A stretch of DNA of 7,807 nucleotides from Prevotellaceae bacterium UBA5903 (GTDB lineage: Bacteria > Bacteroidota > Bacteroidia > Bacteroidales > Bacteroidaceae), in assembly GCA_002431845.1 (NCBI GenBank), contig DJEH01000023.1, positions 1-7,807 on the forward strand, written 5' to 3'. Below the pieces are notes generated by a model. That model worked only from the letters and a program-made list of their open reading frames with translations, made no database searches and was not told the origin of the DNA. Positions 6,529-7,807 of the stretch are shown piece by piece (the first letter of the stretch is position 1; every line of letters starts with the position of its first letter). A program made the position numbers and the translations under genes.

Positions 6529-7066
6529 TTGTTAGTTTTATTAAACCGAATACGGCGTAGTTCATCATGTCCATGTAGTTGGCAGCCACCCCCTCGCTCA
6601 CAAGCGTTTTTCCTTTAAGCTCTTCTATTTGTTTGGTTCTGAATAGTTTCATAAAGATGAGGTCAGCATACGAACTCACTCTCATTCCGCGCCAAGCTTC
6701 GTCGTAATCGTGGTTCTTTTTCAGCATAAGCTCAAGCGATTGTTGAGCATGTTTGTCGTAGAGTTTAATAGCCTCCTCAGGTGTGATGTCTTCTTCATTG
6801 GCCACTCCCTTTTCAAGCTGAATAAGGGCGATGAGACTGTAGTTTACGATGCCGATAAACTCAGACGTGATGCCTTCGTCTACCATTGCTCGTTTTTTTA
6901 TTTGTAGCGAACGGATGCGTGCTGCTTTAATAAATATTTGGTCTGTCATGGTTTCGGGTCGCATTACGCGCCATGCAGTACCATAGTCGTGTAGTTTCTT
7001 AACAAATAGCTCGCGACAATTGCGCATCACTTGTTCAAATTCTTCTTTTGTGTTAGGTTGTGGCAT
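6518..7066 (-). CDS. DUF1599 family protein with two tandem copies of the domain
   Basis: A 182-residue soluble protein with no signal peptide or membrane segment. It is an internal duplication: residues about 17-86 and 107-180 align to each other. Each copy has KxHDYxxAWRxMR (24-36 and 117-129), a hydrophobic IF-[IM]K-x(2)-R block, and a downstream VxEG followed by NY and a hydrophobic helix (MVDEGITSEFIGIVNYSLIALI; LVSEGVAANYMDMMNYAVFGLI). Conserved H, D, W, R and E positions suggest a metal or nucleotide-binding helical site. The family has been grouped with nucleotide-modification-associated domains and resembles MazG-type folds, but no reaction is established. The start is ATG at 7066. 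Its TAA lies inside the start region of the DoxX-TpiA frame, so the two are translated from one message. It is the first gene of the run, after a 741-base non-coding stretch. Confidence 0.85.
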   Translation of the reverse strand: MPQPNTKEEFEQVMRNCRELFVKKLHDYGTAWRVMRPETMTDQIFIKAARIRSLQIKKRAMVDEGITSEFIGIVNYSLIALIQLEKGVANEEDITPEEAIKLYDKHAQQSLELMLKKNHDYDEAWRGMRVSSYADLIFMKLFRTKQIEELKGKTLVSEGVAANYMDMMNYAVFGLIKLTIEK

Positions 7067-7512
7067 GATTGCTGTAATTCTCTAAAGGTGTAATCCTATA
7101 AATGCTATTTTAGATTGTCGTCTGTTTTACCAGGTGCCTTGCACACTCTCACTTAAAAGTATCCTTCTGTTAGTAACTTTAGCCGCATAGCCCGCCATGC
7201 CCTTTCAACTGTTACAATCATTACACTTTTGAATGTGTTGTGGCTGAATTTATGGAGCCACCTTTAACTCGTAATTCTTCAATATGATGTTTATTGCTCT
7301 TTTTGGCGCAAAATATCGTTGCAAATTTACTAATAAAAATTGGTAATTGCTTTTTTCCTATTCTTTTCGTTTTCTTTTAAGCTAAAAATGCTGTGCAAAT
7401 GGTAACTATTTTTGACATTCTGAACTTTCAATCTAGTAGTTAATAGATGTAAACAGGTGTGATAATTATATAAAATACGTGCTTTATCATTAGAAAAAAC
7501 TATTGTTGTATG
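7067..7512. other. Non-coding upstream region of the DUF1599-DoxX-tpiA operon
   Basis: No convincing gene, tRNA or other RNA gene is seen in these 446 bases on either strand. The part from about 7,300 to 7,512 is strongly AT-rich. It holds a candidate minus-strand promoter element at 7322-7329. A weak dyad also lies at 7240-7261 (GTGGCT/AGCCAC, ten-base loop). An ACGT-centred imperfect palindrome sits at 7470-7487, outside the phase of the array that follows. Confidence 0.6.
7322..7329 (-). promoter_or_regulatory. Candidate -7 element of a Bacteroidota promoter for the operon
   Basis: Read on the minus strand this is TAAATTTG followed by C, matching the Bacteroidota -7 consensus TAnnTTTG. 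No clear TTG -33 element lies 19-21 bases upstream, so support is partial. If used, transcription would begin near 7,315 and leave a leader of roughly 250 bases before the DUF1599 ATG. The 23-bp array would then lie about 190-300 bases upstream of the start point. Confidence 0.35.
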
Positions 7513-7628
7513 CTTATAAACGTGTTATAAGGCATTAAGGATACGTATCCTAAGGTGCTAAGGATACGTGTTCTTAGGTGGTAAGGATACGTATCCTTGT
7601 GGCAATAGAACACGTTTATGACATGGTA
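7513..7628. repeat. Five-unit tandem array of 23-bp palindromic repeats
   Basis: ACGT cores lie at 7520-7523, 7543-7546, 7566-7569, 7589-7592 and 7612-7615, each exactly 23 bases from the next. Unit 2 has the 14-bp perfect palindrome AGGATACGTATCCT (7538-7551) and unit 4 the 16-bp AAGGATACGTATCCTT (7583-7598). Unit 3 (7559-7576) is an 18-bp dyad with two G-T positions. Unit 1 has arms CTTATAA (7513-7519) and TTATAAG (7525-7531). Unit 5 is the most diverged. ATAAACGTGTT (7516-7526) is the exact reverse complement of 7609-7619, and their midpoint is that of unit 3, so the block is also one large imperfect dyad. A weak sixth copy may be centred near 7,636. The units abut, with no spacers. Likely roles are a multi-operator site or a dispersed structural repeat. 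Confidence 0.8.
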
Positions 7629-7807
7629 AAAAGTATGTATTGCTTTGTAACTTGCTGATATTCAATGAGTTGTGAATTTTGCTCAAAATTCGCTTAAAAT
7701 GAGCCACAGAAGGCGTTCGTGATTTTCGCGCGAGTTATGGCGAATAGAAATTTTATCTTTAGAGTTTTTTATTTAAGTAGATGCTCAAATTTAATTGATA
7801 TGAATTT
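7629..7807. other. Non-coding right edge with an inverted repeat
   Basis: No gene is supported here. GAATTTTGCTCAAAATTC (7674-7691) is an inverted repeat with 8-bp arms and a two-base centre. TCGCGCGA (7725-7732) is an 8-bp palindrome, and GC-richer sequence at about 7,701-7,740 stands out from the AT-rich surroundings. The stretch may belong to the same element as the 23-bp array or to the upstream region of a gene beyond the window. Confidence 0.45.

Noticed and set aside
7240..7261. GTGGCT/AGCCAC dyad as a terminator
   Set aside because: The stem is only 6 bp with a ten-base loop, there is no U run on either strand, and no gene ends nearby.
7407..7414. Plus-strand TATTTTTG matching TAnnTTTG
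   Set aside because: No -33 element and no supported plus-strand gene downstream. The match is weak in AT-rich sequence.
7513..7628. CRISPR array
   Set aside because: The 23-bp units abut directly with no unique spacers, the units are themselves palindromic, and no cas gene is present.
7513..7628. Replication origin with iterons or DnaA boxes
   Set aside because: No TTATNCACA-type DnaA boxes and no rep or dnaA gene are seen. The repeat spacing alone is not enough.
7737..7807. Plus-strand ATG at 7737 with an open frame to the window edge
   Set aside because: Only about 23 codons are visible and they have no recognisable protein features. AT-rich DNA gives such frames by chance.

Overview
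The window looks like a chromosomal segment from a Bacteroidota bacterium of the order Bacteroidales, most likely Prevotella-like. The reasons are the gene set (sprA next to ruvA; a DUF1599 gene, a DoxX-type membrane protein, tpiA, a SPOR-domain protein and folE in a row), the TpiA and FolE sequence style, A-rich leaders in place of clear Shine-Dalgarno sites, and sprA itself, which implies a type IX secretion system. No rRNA, tRNA, CRISPR array, transposase or phage gene was seen.

All genes lie on the minus strand, so transcription runs from high to low coordinates. In transcription order: a DUF1599 protein (7066-6518); a 645-codon reading frame (6528-4591) joining a DoxX-type six-helix membrane protein to a complete triosephosphate isomerase; a SPOR-domain envelope protein (4354-3656); GTP cyclohydrolase I, folE (3594-3028); Holliday-junction protein ruvA (2869-2270); and the first 713 codons of sprA (2140-1), which continues beyond the left edge. 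The first two genes overlap by 11 bases and are surely cotranscribed. SPOR and folE are 61 bases apart. The other gaps are 129 to 236 bases. These are mostly housekeeping or envelope functions (glycolysis, pterin synthesis, recombination, secretion), and their order looks like a conserved Bacteroidales neighbourhood rather than one pathway.

The non-coding DNA is more unusual. The 741 bases upstream of the DUF1599 gene (7067-7807) hold five tandem 23-bp units, each centred on ACGT at exact 23-bp spacing. Several units are palindromes, and the whole block is also roughly symmetric about its middle unit. The tpiA-SPOR gap (4355-4590) holds two consecutive long inverted repeats. A motif AAACGTGTTNTA recurs in three separate intergenic regions.

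The most striking coding feature is the DoxX-TpiA junction. The fusion depends on a run of seven A's just before the usual tpiA ATG. With six A's the membrane protein would instead stop at a TGA overlapping that ATG (ATGA). This could be a real fusion, a slippage-controlled switch or a sequencing artefact, and the window alone cannot decide. Two genes, sprA and the DoxX-TpiA frame, appear to start with TTG.
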